From Oscillospiraceae bacterium (lineage in GTDB: Bacteria; Bacillota; Clostridia; Monoglobales; Monoglobaceae): DNA of 64,000 nucleotides. Where the stretch lies: assembly GCA_015068605.1 (NCBI GenBank), contig SVKF01000009.1, positions 1-64,000 of the forward strand. Direction: 5' to 3'. Numbering within the stretch: the first letter of the stretch is position 1; every line of letters begins with the position of its first letter. Positions 25,727 through 32,648 of this stretch are shown here, in pieces. The notes beneath the pieces are model-generated. The model was not told the origin of the DNA. It made no database searches and saw nothing but the letters and a program-made list of their open reading frames with translations. A program made the position numbers and the translations under genes.

Positions 25727-25891
25727 ATGCATTTTGTGTATTTTCATCCGGAGTCGTTCACAACAGAAACTGCAATCAAAGCGCATGAATATGCCTTCAG
25801 ATATTTCGGGGGCAGAACACAAACAATTATGTATGACCAGGACAGAGTGAAACTATTGCACAAAAAATCAAAGAATATGTTCCTGCATTAA
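25727..25891 (+). pseudogene. istA: fragment of an IS21-family transposase (IstA)
   Basis: In one frame (25727-25891, 54 codons) the sequence reads FHPESFTTETAIKAHEYAF, RYFGGRTQTIMYDQDR, a conserved stretch of the IstA DDE integrase core ending at the YDQDR aspartate region. The similarity stops abruptly after YDQDR, and the rest of the 400-plus-residue protein and its IstB helper are absent. An AAGAAGGAGG site lies just upstream. In a second frame the following bases encode a coding-like stretch ending in KLEDEIQPYLEYLD (to 25969), which I do not recognise; the two pieces meet at about 25845. Confidence 0.75.
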
Positions 25892-25977
25892 ATAACGAAC
25901 CAAGAATATCCGTGAAACTTTCAAAACTTGAAGATGAAATTCAACCATATTTAGAGTATTTGGATTAATATAGAGAT

Positions 25978-26003
25978 TAAGGCAGTTTGTGCTGCCTTAT
26001 TTT
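25978..26003 (+). terminator. terminator after the transposase fragment
   Basis: AAGGCAG (25979-25985) pairs with CTGCCTT (25992-25998), 6-nt loop, then ATTTTC. Confidence 0.6.
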
Positions 26004-26048
26004 CAACCTTTTAACCTTAAATTGTATAATTTGTCCTTAAAAATAAAC

Positions 26049-26094
26049 AATAAATAAGGTTAAATTACTCTAATAAATAAGGTTAAATTACTCT
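26049..26094. repeat. tandem 23-bp direct repeat upstream of the Fic gene
   Basis: AATAAATAAGGTTAAATTAC is part of a 23-bp unit present twice back to back (26049-26071 and 26072-26094). Its core AAGGTTAA recurs inverted near 26010-26020 (TTAACCTT) and, shortened, right before the Fic start, so it may be a protein-binding iteron. Confidence 0.75.
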
Positions 26095-26100
26095 GAAATA

Positions 26101-26137
26101 TTGACGTTCCCCTTAATTTGTGGCATTATTTAAGGGG
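26101..26137 (+). promoter_or_regulatory. promoter and palindromic operator of the Fic gene
   Basis: TTGACG (26101-26106), 17-bp spacer, CATTAT (26124-26129). A perfect inverted repeat CCCCTTAA (26109-26116) / TTAAGGGG (26130-26137) flanks the -10 box with half-site centres 21 bp apart, two helical turns, as expected of a dimeric repressor site. Confidence 0.65.
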
Positions 26138-26157
26138 AAGAATGGAGGTTTAAGGTT

Positions 26158-27204
26158 ATGAGAATATTTAATTATGCCATAATTAAAGAGCAGAAATGGG
26201 ATTCCGAGCTTCTCGGTCTCATTGCAGCTATATACAAAGAATCAGGCAAACAAGACCTTTATCTTAAACAGCGTCCCGAAGAGCTTGAAAAGCTCGTAGA
26301 AATCGCAAAAATACAGAGTACGGAATCTTCCAATGCAATCGAAGGTATTGTTACAACCAATACCCGTATCAAACAGCTTGTGGAAGAAAAGACAACTCCA
26401 AGAAACTGTGATGAACAGGAAATTGCAGGTTATAGAGATGCTCTTAACATTATATATGAGAATTTTGATGCAATTCCTATTTCAAAAAACTATATTCTTC
26501 AGCTTCACAAGATTATGTACAGCCATATGAATAATCCGATGGCAGGCAGAACCAAAAATGTTCAGAATTATATCAGTGCAACATATCCCGACGGGCATTC
26601 AGGAGTGTTGTTTACTCCACTTGCACCATACGAAACCGAAGAGGCTCTTGATAAAATCTGCGAAGAATTCAATAAGGTTATCGGAAACTTTGAACTTGAA
26701 CCCTTGATTGCTATTCCTACCTTTATTCACGATTTTCTTTGCATTCATCCGTTCAATGATGGTAATGGCAGAATGAGCCGACTTCTTACTACTCTTTTGT
26801 TATACAGAAGCGGTTTTTATGTTGGGAAATATATCTCACTTGAATCAAAGATTGCCAATAATAAAGACCTGTATTACGATGCACTAAACAATTCCTTGGA
26901 CGGTTGGCACGAGGTAACTGAAGATGTGACGCCTTTTATCAAATATATCCTTGGAACAATTCTTGCTGCATATAAAGATTTTGAAGACAGATTTTCCATT
27001 GTTGAAGAAAAACTTCCGGCTATTGAAATGGTAAGAAAGGCTTCAATGAATAAAATCGGTCGTTTTACAAAGCAGGATATTCGAGAACTTTGTCCTTCTC
27101 TAAGTGTAAGCTCTGTTGAAGGAGCACTCCGTAAAATGGTAAGCGAAGGGGAACTCAAACGTGAAGGTGCAGGAAAATCTATTTGCTATTATAGGTTGAA
27201 ATAA
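26158..27204 (+). CDS. Fic family protein (class II, self-inhibited)
   Basis: 348 residues. The Fic catalytic motif is complete: HPFNDGNGRMSR with H197. An inhibitory helix motif of the (S/T)xxxE(G/N) type, SNAIEG with S58 and E62, lies ahead of the core, which places it in class II, where the glutamate blocks the ATP site. A C-terminal winged-helix region (about 280-345; FTKQDIRELCPSLSVSSVE) is probably DNA-binding. Fic enzymes transfer AMP or similar groups to protein targets. GGAGG lies before the start. With the operator upstream the protein may repress its own gene, as other Fic-HTH proteins are thought to do. Confidence 0.92.
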   Translation: MRIFNYAIIKEQKWDSELLGLIAAIYKESGKQDLYLKQRPEELEKLVEIAKIQSTESSNAIEGIVTTNTRIKQLVEEKTTPRNCDEQEIAGYRDALNIIYENFDAIPISKNYILQLHKIMYSHMNNPMAGRTKNVQNYISATYPDGHSGVLFTPLAPYETEEALDKICEEFNKVIGNFELEPLIAIPTFIHDFLCIHPFNDGNGRMSRLLTTLLLYRSGFYVGKYISLESKIANNKDLYYDALNNSLDGWHEVTEDVTPFIKYILGTILAAYKDFEDRFSIVEEKLPAIEMVRKASMNKIGRFTKQDIRELCPSLSVSSVEGALRKMVSEGELKREGAGKSICYYRLK

Positions 27205-27260
27205 TATCAACTGTTAAGAGGAACTTAGATGTTCGGTTATCTGTTTCAGGGAGGGATAAA

Positions 27261-27713
27261 ATGAAGCTATCACAGCAAAAACTAAAAATGATGTACCTTG
27301 CAAAGATACTTATGGAAAAGACAGATGAAGAGCACACTATTACTGTGCCTGAAATGATTTCAGAACTTGCAAAGCTCGGTATATCTGCAGAGAGAAAAAG
27401 TATATATGATGACCTTGAATATTTGCAGTTATTCGGTCTTGATATATGTTCAAATAAGACCCGAACAACGAATTATTACATAGCGAGCCGTGAATTTGAA
27501 TTGCCGGAATTGAAGTTGCTTGTGGATAGTGTTCAAGCATCCAAGTTCATTACTCGTAAAAAGAGTATGGAGTTGATTTCGAAGATTGAAAAACTCACCG
27601 GTCACGAGAATGCTAAAAAGCTCCAGAGACAGGTTTTTATAACTAATCGTGTAAAGACGTTGAACGAGCAAATATATTACAACGTCGATATGGGAACAGA
27701 AATATATAGATAA
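27261..27713 (+). pseudogene. truncated WYL-type transcriptional regulator
   Basis: 150 residues: an N-terminal helix-turn-helix (SQQKLKMMYLAKILMEKT, MISELAKLGISAERKSIY) and the helical linker ending NEQIYYNVD. In full-length WYL-domain regulators of this type this point leads into the ligand-binding WYL domain of about 150 more residues; here the frame ends after seven more residues. The neighbouring frame, open from 27664, carries unrelated coding-like sequence, so a deletion has probably joined this gene to the next one. Possibly still DNA-binding. AGGGAG precedes the ATG. Confidence 0.7.
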
Positions 27714-27831
27714 AACATATACTCCACAAAAGAAAGAAGAACCTACAATCTCCGACAGTTGCACCATTGTTTTATTTCCCGAATTTGTAACATTCAAAGC
27801 AGAGGTCGAAAAATTAAGGACAGAGATTTCT

Positions 27832-28554
27832 ATGCTTTTGCTTGAACGAGATGAACTCCGCCTTGTGGTATGTAAAAACATTGAAACAGCATATATGTTA
27901 GCTCTTGGCAGCCTCGAATATAAGGCTTTTGAGTTGCACTGTGAATTCTTAAGATTAAAGAGAAAAATTGACCTGGTACAGGCCAAAAAGAACAGACAGG
28001 AAAAGGTTGTTATTTCTGCCATTGAGAGAATTCTCGATGAAGAGTTCGAGGAATACCAACATCAGCTTGATGAACAGATAAATAAAATGAATAAAGCTCT
28101 TGACCACAGCAAAGGTCGACCATTGACCGAAGAGGAAACAAAAGAGGTTAAAAAGACCTACAGAAATATTGTTAAAGCACTTCATCCTGATCTGCACCCG
28201 GATATTACCCCTGCGCAGATTCAGCTGTTCCAAAACGCAGTTCAGGCCTATGAAAACGGAGACCTAAACAGCCTTCGTATAATCAGCGAAATGGTTGCAG
28301 AGCCTGTCATTCCCGAAAAAAGTGAAAATGGGCTGACTATTCTTGCCAAAGAAAAAGAAAGGCTTTCAAAGACCATAGAACTTATCCGTGAGCAAATCAC
28401 AGAGATTAAATCGGAGTACCCATATACAATGAAAGACCTTGTGGATGACCCAGAACAAATTGCAAAGAAAAAAGCGGAGCTTGAAGAAACCATAAATGAG
28501 TTAAAAGAAGCGTATGACATATATGCTGCAAGGCTCATAGAAATGTTAAGGTGA
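27832..28554 (+). CDS. J-domain-like coiled-coil protein, probably 5'-truncated
   Basis: 240 residues from the ATG at 27832, with only a weak AAGGA site. The coding-like frame is open back to 27664 (including EKTYTPQKKEEPT-like residues just upstream), without any ATG, GTG or TTG, so the true N-terminus has probably been lost. Residues 20-90 and 160-235 are charged coiled coil. Residues about 103-150 look like a J domain core with the HPD tripeptide (KALHPDLHPD), which in DnaJ proteins activates Hsp70 ATPase. The neighbouring HIRAN gene follows 5 bp later. Confidence 0.65.
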   Translation: MLLLERDELRLVVCKNIETAYMLALGSLEYKAFELHCEFLRLKRKIDLVQAKKNRQEKVVISAIERILDEEFEEYQHQLDEQINKMNKALDHSKGRPLTEEETKEVKKTYRNIVKALHPDLHPDITPAQIQLFQNAVQAYENGDLNSLRIISEMVAEPVIPEKSENGLTILAKEKERLSKTIELIREQITEIKSEYPYTMKDLVDDPEQIAKKKAELEETINELKEAYDIYAARLIEMLR

Positions 28555-28558
28555 TTTT

Positions 28559-28888
28559 ATGAGTAATGATATTATAAAAACTGAAGGTGGCGGTCTGGTA
28601 AGCCTATTGCACGGAAAAGGTGGTGGCCTTACAATTCCGAAGCCTTTTGAAAAGGATATATTTTTGTTTGACAGCCATGTTGCGGGAACATATTTTATCG
28701 AAGGCATCGAGGAACTTGAACCACATTTGAATATTGATGACAGGCTTGATTTCTTCCGTGAGCCGGACAATAAGCATGACCCCAAGGCTATTGTTATTAA
28801 AAACACTGATGGGGTCAAGATTGGTTATGTTCCAAGAGGAGATAATGATAAAAACAGAATACATCGAAATACATCGAGAAGAAATTAA
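28559..28888 (+). pseudogene. HIRAN domain protein, 3'-truncated
   Basis: 109 residues. The HIRAN DNA-end-binding domain spans about residues 37-94 (VAGTYFIEGIEEL, LDFFREPDNKHDPKAIVI, IGYVPRGDN). After GDN (about 28846) the sequence changes character and the frame stops within 15 codons, where HIRAN proteins normally continue with the rest of the domain (an IFARLMDAG-like helix, from memory). The break coincides with the start of the group II intron protein remnant, so a rearrangement has cut this gene. Confidence 0.7.
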
Positions 28889-29128
28889 AACTCAAGGTAA
28901 ACAGAGAAAAGAGCCGAGCGGTAAGCGTATATTCAATCCGAAATTTCGGTTTCTCGGCTTTGCGATGGGAAGGAACAGAAAGGGTGCATATATCCGAGTT
29001 CACGCAAAGTCGAAGAAGAAAGCCAAGGGCAAACTGCGAAAACTAACTTCCCGTAAACAAATGAAAGACTTGCAAGCCGTGGATATTATGACATATCCGA
29101 GGCATACAAGTCCTTGCACTTAATATGA
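28845..29128 (+). pseudogene. ltrA: remnant of a group II intron reverse transcriptase/maturase
   Basis: The frame from 28845 includes FRFLGFAMGRNRKGAYIRVH and SKKKAKGKLRKLTSRKQ, the maturase-domain sequence of group II intron proteins. After SRKQ an internal deletion and frame change follow; in the next frame GYYDISEAYKSLHLI (29081-29128) is the usual C-terminus. The palm and finger domains of the reverse transcriptase (about 300 residues) are missing. The intron's 5' part, normally several hundred nt, is also absent. Confidence 0.8.
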
Positions 29129-29204
29129 TTGAACCGCCGTGTATCGAACGGTACGCACGGTGGTGTGAGAGGTCGGCTAATCAACTAATGGTTAGCCTCC
29201 TACT
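29129..29204 (+). mobile_element. 3' end of a group II intron (domains V and VI)
   Basis: The segment TTGAACCGCCGTGTATCGAA to CACGGTGGTGTGAGAGG (29131-29171) folds as the domain V catalytic hairpin, and GGCTAATC / GGTTAGCC (29175-29198) as domain VI, ending CTCCTACTCGAT. Position just after the maturase C-terminus is as in intact introns. With the 5' half missing it cannot splice. Confidence 0.82.
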
Positions 29205-29207
29205 CGA

Positions 29208-29951
29208 TTATTTATTATCGCTTATCATTTTCTTTCTGAAAACCGCTATTGATATAACTAAGGCGGTAACAGTATAAATAACAAATATAATGACATTTCT
29301 TGTCTTGATGCTATTAAGATTATTACTCATTATGCCTTTTAGTATTGTTAATGAAGATTCAAAAGGTAAATATTCGCAAATCTTTCCAAAAACATCGCCG
29401 AGTGTTTCTTTCGGAAAATACATTCCGCTTGTGAAACATACAAGCTGAACTATAATGCTGGATATTCCTGACGATGCTTTTTCGGAAGAGATACTTCCGA
29501 TTATGATGCCTATACATATAAATAAAATCGCTATAATAATTGACACGAGTATTGCCCATATTATGTTTATGCTAAAGCTGAGCCCCAAACAAATCGCCAA
29601 AATAAAGAATAATATATTTTGAATGAGTATGATTGGAATAATTGAGAGCATATATCCTAATATATAATCTTTAGGTGTCATTGGGCTGATGGCTAATCTT
29701 ATCAGCAATGATGTTGTTCTGTCTTTGCTGATAAGCATTGCGGTGAACAGTGTTATAAAAGAAAATCCGAAAATGACAATGCCGGGAGTAAAATTTTCTA
29801 AATTATAGCTTTCGTTTGGTATGTTAAATTGCTGAAATATAAACAGCAAGAACAAAGGCAGTATGACAGCGAAAATTAAGCTCAGCGGGTCTCTCGTAAT
29901 TTCCTTGAAATTTCTTTTTGCAAAATTTAATGTTCGCATATTATATTTCAC
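29208..29951 (-). CDS. ABC-2 type transporter permease
   Basis: 247 residues with six hydrophobic segments and the ABC-2 layout: an amphipathic N-terminal helix (FAKRNFKEITRDPLSL), a first membrane helix, FGFSFITLFTAML, and the typical central LIRLAISPMTPKDYILGYML cytoplasmic region. It forms the membrane channel for the ATPase encoded upstream, whose 3' end it overlaps by 11 bp. The pair most likely exports a drug, lipid or peptide; the cargo cannot be read from sequence. Confidence 0.88.
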   Translation of the reverse strand: MKYNMRTLNFAKRNFKEITRDPLSLIFAVILPLFLLFIFQQFNIPNESYNLENFTPGIVIFGFSFITLFTAMLISKDRTTSLLIRLAISPMTPKDYILGYMLSIIPIILIQNILFFILAICLGLSFSINIIWAILVSIIIAILFICIGIIIGSISSEKASSGISSIIVQLVCFTSGMYFPKETLGDVFGKICEYLPFESSLTILKGIMSNNLNSIKTRNVIIFVIYTVTALVISIAVFRKKMISDNK

Positions 29952-30663
29952 CCCCTGTTGCGATTTTCACGAATGCATCCTCAAAAGTTTCTGAACCGGC
30001 CTGCTTTATCAGTTCCTTTGCAGTTCCTACGGCGATTAAGTTCCCTTTTGCCATTATGCCGATTCTGTCTGACAAGCTTTCAGCTTCTTCCATATAGTGG
30101 GTTGTGAGTATTATTGTTATTTTTCCTTTCAAATTTTTAATAACCGACCACAGCTCCTTTCTTGCGATTACATCAAGTCCAAGGGTTGGCTCGTCTAAAA
30201 ACAATATTTCAGCATCGTTGATTAAGGAAATGGCTATGGAAACCTTTCTTTGCCATCCTCCGGATAATGTTTTCGCTTTTTGATTCAGCACCTCGTAAAG
30301 GTTAAACATTTTAATTAATTCATTAATTTTTTCCTGCCTGTTTGGAATTTGATATACTCCTGCCATAAATTCCAAATTTTCTTTTACGGAAAGGTTAGGA
30401 GCAATGGCGGTTTCCTGGGTCGATACATTGAGTATCTCTTTTACCTTCTGTCGGTCTTTGACTATGTCCAATTCGTTAATTTTTATTTCGCCGTCGGTTG
30501 GTAAAATCAGCGTTGACAGCATTTTGATAGTGGTTGTCTTTCCGGCACCGTTCGTGCCGAGCAGAGCGAATAACTCGCCTTGATTTATTTTCAGGTTTAT
30601 GCTGTTTACCGCTGTTTTTTCTTTATACTTTTTAGTTAAATTTTTCGCTTCAATTGCGAGCAT
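29941..30663 (-). CDS. ABC transporter ATP-binding protein
   Basis: 240 residues with all ABC ATPase motifs: Walker A LGTNGAGKTTT near residue 36, Q-loop STQETAIAPN, signature LSGGWQRKVSIA near 138, Walker B ILFLDEPTLGLD near 160 and switch histidine ILTTHYMEEA near 193. The signature has W in place of the usual second Q position but is otherwise canonical for DrrA-type exporters. AGGAGGG lies before the minus-strand start. It is the middle gene of a three-gene minus-strand operon led by the AbrB-type regulator. Confidence 0.93.
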   Translation of the reverse strand: MLAIEAKNLTKKYKEKTAVNSINLKINQGELFALLGTNGAGKTTTIKMLSTLILPTDGEIKINELDIVKDRQKVKEILNVSTQETAIAPNLSVKENLEFMAGVYQIPNRQEKINELIKMFNLYEVLNQKAKTLSGGWQRKVSIAISLINDAEILFLDEPTLGLDVIARKELWSVIKNLKGKITIILTTHYMEEAESLSDRIGIMAKGNLIAVGTAKELIKQAGSETFEDAFVKIATGGEI

Positions 30664-30695
30664 CTACATATCCCTCCTAACAAAAATATCCGATT

Positions 30696-30905
30696 TCATT
30701 CATCTATTTCGCTGAAAATTTGTTTGATAACCTCTTGCTGCTTTGATTTGGGAAGAACTGCTATTCCTCGCTCAATATCGCCAAGAACTAAAATCTCATC
30801 ACCCGGATACAGTTCAAATATTTCTCTTGCTTCTTTCGGGATAACAAACTGTCCCTTTTCTCCGATTTTTACCATCCATGCATATTTTCCGTTTCTTGCC
30901 TGCAT
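30696..30905 (-). CDS. AbrB/SpoVT-type DNA-binding protein
   Basis: 69 residues. The AbrB swapped-hairpin domain is clear: VKIGEKGQFVIPKEAREIF, then LYPGDEILVLGD and GIAVLP. Such dimers bind operator DNA and regulate stationary-phase or antitoxin genes. The gene leads the ABC transporter operon, and a perfect 11-bp inverted repeat over its promoter at 30920-30950 suggests it represses itself and the transporter. AGGAGAG precedes the start on the minus strand. Confidence 0.88.
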   Translation of the reverse strand: MQARNGKYAWMVKIGEKGQFVIPKEAREIFELYPGDEILVLGDIERGIAVLPKSKQQEVIKQIFSEIDE

Positions 30906-30919
30906 ACACTCACTCTCCT

Positions 30920-30969
30920 ATAGTATGATTGGTATGAATAATCATACTATATTTTTTTGAATTTGTCAA
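30920..30969 (-). promoter_or_regulatory. promoter with overlapping operator of the AbrB-ABC operon
   Basis: Minus-strand TTGACA (complement 30964-30969), 17-bp spacer and TATGAT (complement 30941-30946). The inverted repeat ATAGTATGATT (30920-30930) / AATCATACTAT (30940-30950) is perfect, with the -10 box inside one arm: bound repressor would block polymerase. Confidence 0.8.
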
Positions 30970-30992
30970 TAGTGTAAAGAATAATTTTTGTC

Positions 30993-31021
30993 TTTACAAT
31001 TCGGATATTATGGTGTATAAT
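30993..31021 (+). promoter_or_regulatory. promoter of the murJ polysaccharide operon
   Basis: TTTACA (30993-30998), 17-bp spacer, TATAAT (31016-31021), about 80 nt before the murJ start. It is back-to-back with the AbrB-ABC promoter. Confidence 0.75.
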
Positions 31022-31102
31022 ATAGATTGGTTTAAAATGACAAAAAGAAGAAATTGTTCATTACTATTTGTGCCGACGCAGTGCGGCGGAATGGAGAATA
31101 TT

Positions 31103-32647
31103 ATGGAAGAAAAATCTTCAAAGGCAATAAAAACCATGAGCTTTATGTCTTTTATAATATTATGCGCAAAATTTATGGGCTTGTTTCGTGAGACTCTTAT
31201 AGGCTCGGTTTACGGGCAGGGATATGAGTCGGATGTTTTAAATACAGCATCTCAAATACCCCTTTTGTTTTTCGATATGACATTGGGAGTTGCGATTCTT
31301 TCAACATTTGTTCCGGTCTTCAATAATTTTCTTTTGAAGGACGGGAGAGAGCGAGCTGAAAAGTTTGCCTGCAATTTCATAAGCTTTATAACTCTTGCGG
31401 CGATGCTGATTTCTGTTTTGGGTATCATCTTCTCGAAGCAGATTGTGGGCTTTATTGCCGGAGGGTATGAAACGGGAAAAATTCTTGAAACGGCAGGGCT
31501 TCTTAAAATATTGTTTCCGTCAATAATATTTACTGCGGTTGCCTTTGTTTCGGTTGGACTTCTGCAGTCTTACGGGGAATTTAATGTGCCGTCTCTCATA
31601 AGTCTTGTGTCCAACTCGGTTATGATTTTATATTTGTTTGTGTTCGGGGACAGATTTGGGCTTATGGGCGTTGCGTTTTCTATGTTTGTGGCATGGACAC
31701 TCCAATTTTTTGTCCAGATTCCGTCACTATATAAAAAAGGGTTCAGATACAGATTTTCTTTTAATCTTCGTGATAAGGGGATTGGGGAAGTGGCAAAGCT
31801 TGCGTTACCTGTTTTGGTTAGCTCGTGGGTTCAGCCGGTATGCACTCTTATTAATACGAAAATCGGCTCAACCTTGGGAGACGGTATAGTTTCGGGGCTT
31901 AACTGGGCAAATAAGATTTATATAATAATGGTTGGTGTGTTTGCCTACGCCGTAACGAATTTTATTTTTCCGAAGCTTTCACGGCAAAGTGCAGGTGGAG
32001 ACGACGACGGATTTGCAAAGACAACAAGAAGCTCTCTTGGGTGGACACTTTTTATAATCGGGTTTATTGCGTCGCTGTTTGTGGCGTTGTCAGAGCCTAT
32101 CATAAAGGTGGTTTTTGAGCGAGGTGCGTTTACCGCTGAAAACACAAAGGTTACGGCAACAGCTCTCTATTATTATTCATTCGGGATGATGGGATATGCT
32201 GTTTGCGAAATTCTGAATAAGAGCTTTTATGCAATCAAAGACGGGGTTACGCCAATGATTGTCTCAATTTTGGGAGTTATTGTTAATATTGGCTCTATGC
32301 TTTTGCTGGTGTTTGTTTTTAAGAAAGAGATAGGCGGACTTGCTCTTGCCACAACGATAAGCTCTGTTTTTATAGCGGCAATGCTTATGTTTATGATAAA
32401 CAGAAAGAGGAAAAATGTAATAAATGCAGAGTTTGTGTGGGATTTGGTTAAAATTATAGTATGCTCTGTTTTATCTGCGATTACGGCAGGATTTATATAT
32501 GGTGTTGCAGACAAAGTTATGAGCGGCGGAATGCTTATAACACTGGCGAAGCTGTGCATAGCGGGAATTCCGGCGTTGAGTGTTTATCTTACTATGGCGT
32601 TTTTAATCAGAGTGAAAATGCTTACGGAGTTGAGAAGGAGGCGATAA
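31103..32647 (+). CDS. murJ: lipid II flippase MurJ (MviN family)
   Basis: 514 residues from the ATG at 31103 (GGAG 6 nt upstream); an ATG at 31091 and farther starts are in frame but less well placed. About 14 membrane helices. Family signatures: ARF-like FMGLFRETLIGSVYG near residue 25, TLGVAILSTFVPVF, and a helix-7/8 region with TKIGSTLGDGIVSGLNWANK and FPKLSRQSA. MurJ moves lipid II, the peptidoglycan precursor, across the membrane. In this operon the relative may instead carry the repeat unit of a wall polysaccharide, since a polymerase and glycosyltransferase follow immediately. Confidence 0.88.
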   Translation: MEEKSSKAIKTMSFMSFIILCAKFMGLFRETLIGSVYGQGYESDVLNTASQIPLLFFDMTLGVAILSTFVPVFNNFLLKDGRERAEKFACNFISFITLAAMLISVLGIIFSKQIVGFIAGGYETGKILETAGLLKILFPSIIFTAVAFVSVGLLQSYGEFNVPSLISLVSNSVMILYLFVFGDRFGLMGVAFSMFVAWTLQFFVQIPSLYKKGFRYRFSFNLRDKGIGEVAKLALPVLVSSWVQPVCTLINTKIGSTLGDGIVSGLNWANKIYIIMVGVFAYAVTNFIFPKLSRQSAGGDDDGFAKTTRSSLGWTLFIIGFIASLFVALSEPIIKVVFERGAFTAENTKVTATALYYYSFGMMGYAVCEILNKSFYAIKDGVTPMIVSILGVIVNIGSMLLLVFVFKKEIGGLALATTISSVFIAAMLMFMINRKRKNVINAEFVWDLVKIIVCSVLSAITAGFIYGVADKVMSGGMLITLAKLCIAGIPALSVYLTMAFLIRVKMLTELRRRR

Positions 32648-32648
32648 A

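Noticed and set aside
20640-29205. Intact prophage or integrative element
   Set aside because: No integrase, portal, capsid, relaxase or matching direct repeats were found; only fragments of transposase and intron.
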